Positions 63,574 through 64,000 of a DNA stretch of 64,000 nt are shown here, one piece after another. Where the stretch lies: positions 1 to 64,000 of the forward strand of contig JAKSRC010000010.1 in NCBI GenBank assembly GCA_024403855.1. The letters are read 5' to 3'. Every line of letters starts with the position of its first letter. Position 1 is the first letter of the stretch. This DNA comes from Saccharofermentans sp. (GTDB lineage: Bacteria; Bacillota; Clostridia; Saccharofermentanales; Saccharofermentanaceae). The notes below the pieces were generated by a model. That model did not search any database, had not been told where the DNA came from, and worked only from the letters and a program-made list of their open reading frames with translations. The position numbers and the translations under genes were made by a program.

Positions 63574-64000
63574 ATGAAGAAAGTTCTGGTGTGCAAAGAA
63601 ACTCTGCCCGCCGAGACTCGTGTTGCCGTTATCCCCGATGATATCAAGAAGCTCACAGGTATGGGCTTTGAGTTCACGGTTGTAAGTGGCGCAGGTCTTA
63701 AGAGCGGCTTTAAAGATGAGGACTACGAAGCAGTCGGTGCCAAGATCGTTCAGGATGAGAAGAGCGCTCTTAAGGATGCTGAGATTGTCGCAAGAATCCT
63801 CAAGCCTGATTCAGCTGAAGGCATGAACCCTGATACAGTTCATATCAGCTTCCTTGATCCTTTCAACGAGAAGGAGCTCCTCAACGGATTCGCCAAGAAT
63901 AACATCCAGGCAGTTTCCCTTGAGATGATTCCCAGAACAACACTCGCTCAGAAGATGGACGTTCAGTCCTCACAGACATCACTCGCAGGCTACGTTGCAG
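63574..64000 (+). CDS. pntA: NAD(P) transhydrogenase alpha subunit, N-terminal part (runs off the window)
   Basis: 142 codons to the window edge, open throughout. The translation begins MKKVLVCKETLPAETRVAVI and continues with DDIKKLTGMGFEFTVVSGAG, SGFKDEDYEAVGAKIV, RILKP and QAVSLEMIPRTTLAQKMD, the N-terminal domain shared by PntA and alanine dehydrogenase; MIPR followed by AQ.MD is typical of PntA. The ATG at 63574 has AGAGG seven bases upstream; an ATG six bases earlier is possible. PntA with PntB couples NADH/NADPH exchange to proton flow. pntB should follow outside the window. Confidence 0.88.
   Translation, partial: MKKVLVCKETLPAETRVAVIPDDIKKLTGMGFEFTVVSGAGLKSGFKDEDYEAVGAKIVQDEKSALKDAEIVARILKPDSAEGMNPDTVHISFLDPFNEKELLNGFAKNNIQAVSLEMIPRTTLAQKMDVQSSQTSLAGYVA

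Noticed and set aside
1..64000. CRISPR arrays, tRNA or rRNA genes, insertion sequences
   Set aside because: No regularly spaced repeats, cloverleaf-like genes, rRNA-like sequence or transposase motifs were seen on either strand.

Overview
This window looks like chromosome of a low-to-medium G+C, anaerobic member of the Bacillota, class Clostridia. The evidence is the fabH-K-D-G-F-Z order with a FabK-type enoyl reductase, a two-gene SUF-like (SmsCB) iron-sulfur system, a rubrerythrin, an FMN-riboswitch/RibU pair, strong GGAGG ribosome binding sites, lipoprotein lipoboxes, and GHKL/LytTR signalling. No rRNA, tRNA, CRISPR array, transposase or phage module was seen.

Layout. 0.2-6.6 kb (minus): a GH3 glycosidase, UDP-galactopyranose mutase (glf) and two paralogous parvulin-like lipoproteins that are also anchored by a C-terminal helix and carry oppositely charged tails. 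7.3-12.7 kb (minus): the housekeeping fatty-acid elongation operon. Its promoter lies between two FabT-like TTTGA-N3-TCAAA operators, but no acpP, acc genes or regulator are beside it. 13.2-18.8 kb (minus): a second, compact type II FAS/PKS-like operon (asparaginase, papain-like protein, ACP, a ketosynthase fused to a catalytically dead ketosynthase, ketoreductase, iron-sulfur flavoprotein). This is the best candidate here for an undescribed biosynthetic system. 18.8-28.3 kb: exonuclease III, a 1280-residue protein joining a LacI-type sensor, degenerate GGDEF, intact EAL and a predicted beta-helix, a DUF4236 protein, SmsC/SmsB and glmS.

28.5-37.3 kb (plus): an M13 peptidase lipoprotein, an FtsX-type ABC permease and ATPase, a LytTR response regulator, a GHKL kinase, a CYTH protein and a membrane-anchored alpha/beta hydrolase, closely spaced like an envelope or peptide-sensing operon. 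37.3-49.6 kb: a Sel1-repeat protein, a lipoprotein, an orphan phosphonopyruvate-decarboxylase-like enzyme, the riboflavin uptake unit, an esterase, an O-antigen-ligase-like membrane protein, L-tartrate dehydratase/class I fumarase subunits with a HAD phosphatase, a DUF4349 protein, an FkbM methyltransferase and a YfcE-type phosphodiesterase.

49.6-64 kb: a Na/Pi cotransporter-PhoU protein, rubrerythrin, a fused ABC transporter with a very large extracytoplasmic domain, an SseB-like protein, a zinc-ribbon membrane protein and its unknown partner, a GT-C glycosyltransferase overlapping an SH3-domain protein, a 600-bp divergent intergenic region with a phased TTGTCGG motif array, a large anchored protein of unknown function, and the start of pntA, which runs off the window.

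All positions and motifs were read by eye. Family assignments come from recognised motifs, not from searches.
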